Assembly: GCA_946534775.1 (NCBI GenBank)
Contig: CAMNCZ010000063.1
Span: 1-6,559 of the forward strand
Direction of reading: 5' to 3'
From: an uncultured Eubacteriaceae bacterium
GTDB taxonomy: Bacteria; Bacillota; Clostridia; Lachnospirales; CAG-274
Length of the DNA stretch: 6,559 nucleotides
The number at the start of each line of letters is the position of its first letter. Position 1 is the stretch's first letter. Position numbers and translations under genes: made by a program. Below are positions 6,558-6,559 of the stretch, one piece after another. The notes beneath the pieces are model-generated. The model ran no database searches, had not been told where the DNA came from, and saw only the letters and a program-made list of their open reading frames with translations.

Positions 6558-6559
6558 TT

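Overview
The window is a compact, one-directional block of seven complete protein-coding genes, all on the minus strand, so transcription runs from high to low coordinates. It looks like a chromosomal segment of a Bacillota bacterium of class Clostridia, possibly an Oscillospiraceae-type gut anaerobe. Three things point that way: AGGAGG-type ribosome sites before most genes, the gene order dtd – metallo-hydrolase – hemZ – hisS that is familiar from clostridial genomes, and the HemZ-type radical SAM protein. The genetic code is standard, since TGA is used as a stop by three of the genes. The taxon call is an inference from gene content, not from a marker search.

Reading in the direction of transcription, the first part (6557 to 2695) holds dtd (D-aminoacyl-tRNA deacylase), a small glyoxalase-II-like metallo-beta-lactamase-fold hydrolase, hemZ (radical SAM coproporphyrinogen dehydrogenase family) and hisS (histidyl-tRNA synthetase). 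Gaps are 26 nt and 8 nt, and hemZ and hisS overlap by 8 nt, so these four are almost certainly co-transcribed. The theme is translation quality control and tRNA charging, with two metal-dependent enzymes between.

The second part (2626 to 31) begins after a 68-nt gap, the largest between genes here. It holds ilvA (PLP threonine ammonia-lyase with one C-terminal ACT domain), ridA (enamine/imine deaminase) and a GtrB/DPM1-type membrane glycosyltransferase. IlvA releases a reactive enamine and RidA hydrolyses it, so the two adjacent genes form one functional unit. The glycosyltransferase has no obvious metabolic link to them. Each of these three genes has a strong Shine-Dalgarno sequence 8 nt from its ATG.

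The block ends in a 17-nt-arm inverted repeat (14-49) that contains the glycosyltransferase stop codon. It is the only strong terminator-like structure seen. No RNA gene, mobile element, CRISPR array or obvious foreign segment was seen, and no gap exceeds 70 nt. Overall this is an ordinary housekeeping region. The points worth a second look are small: a duplicated ribosome-site segment, the hairpin over a stop codon, an unusual DTD signature, a cysteine cluster in HemZ, and a departure from the usual gene order after hisS.
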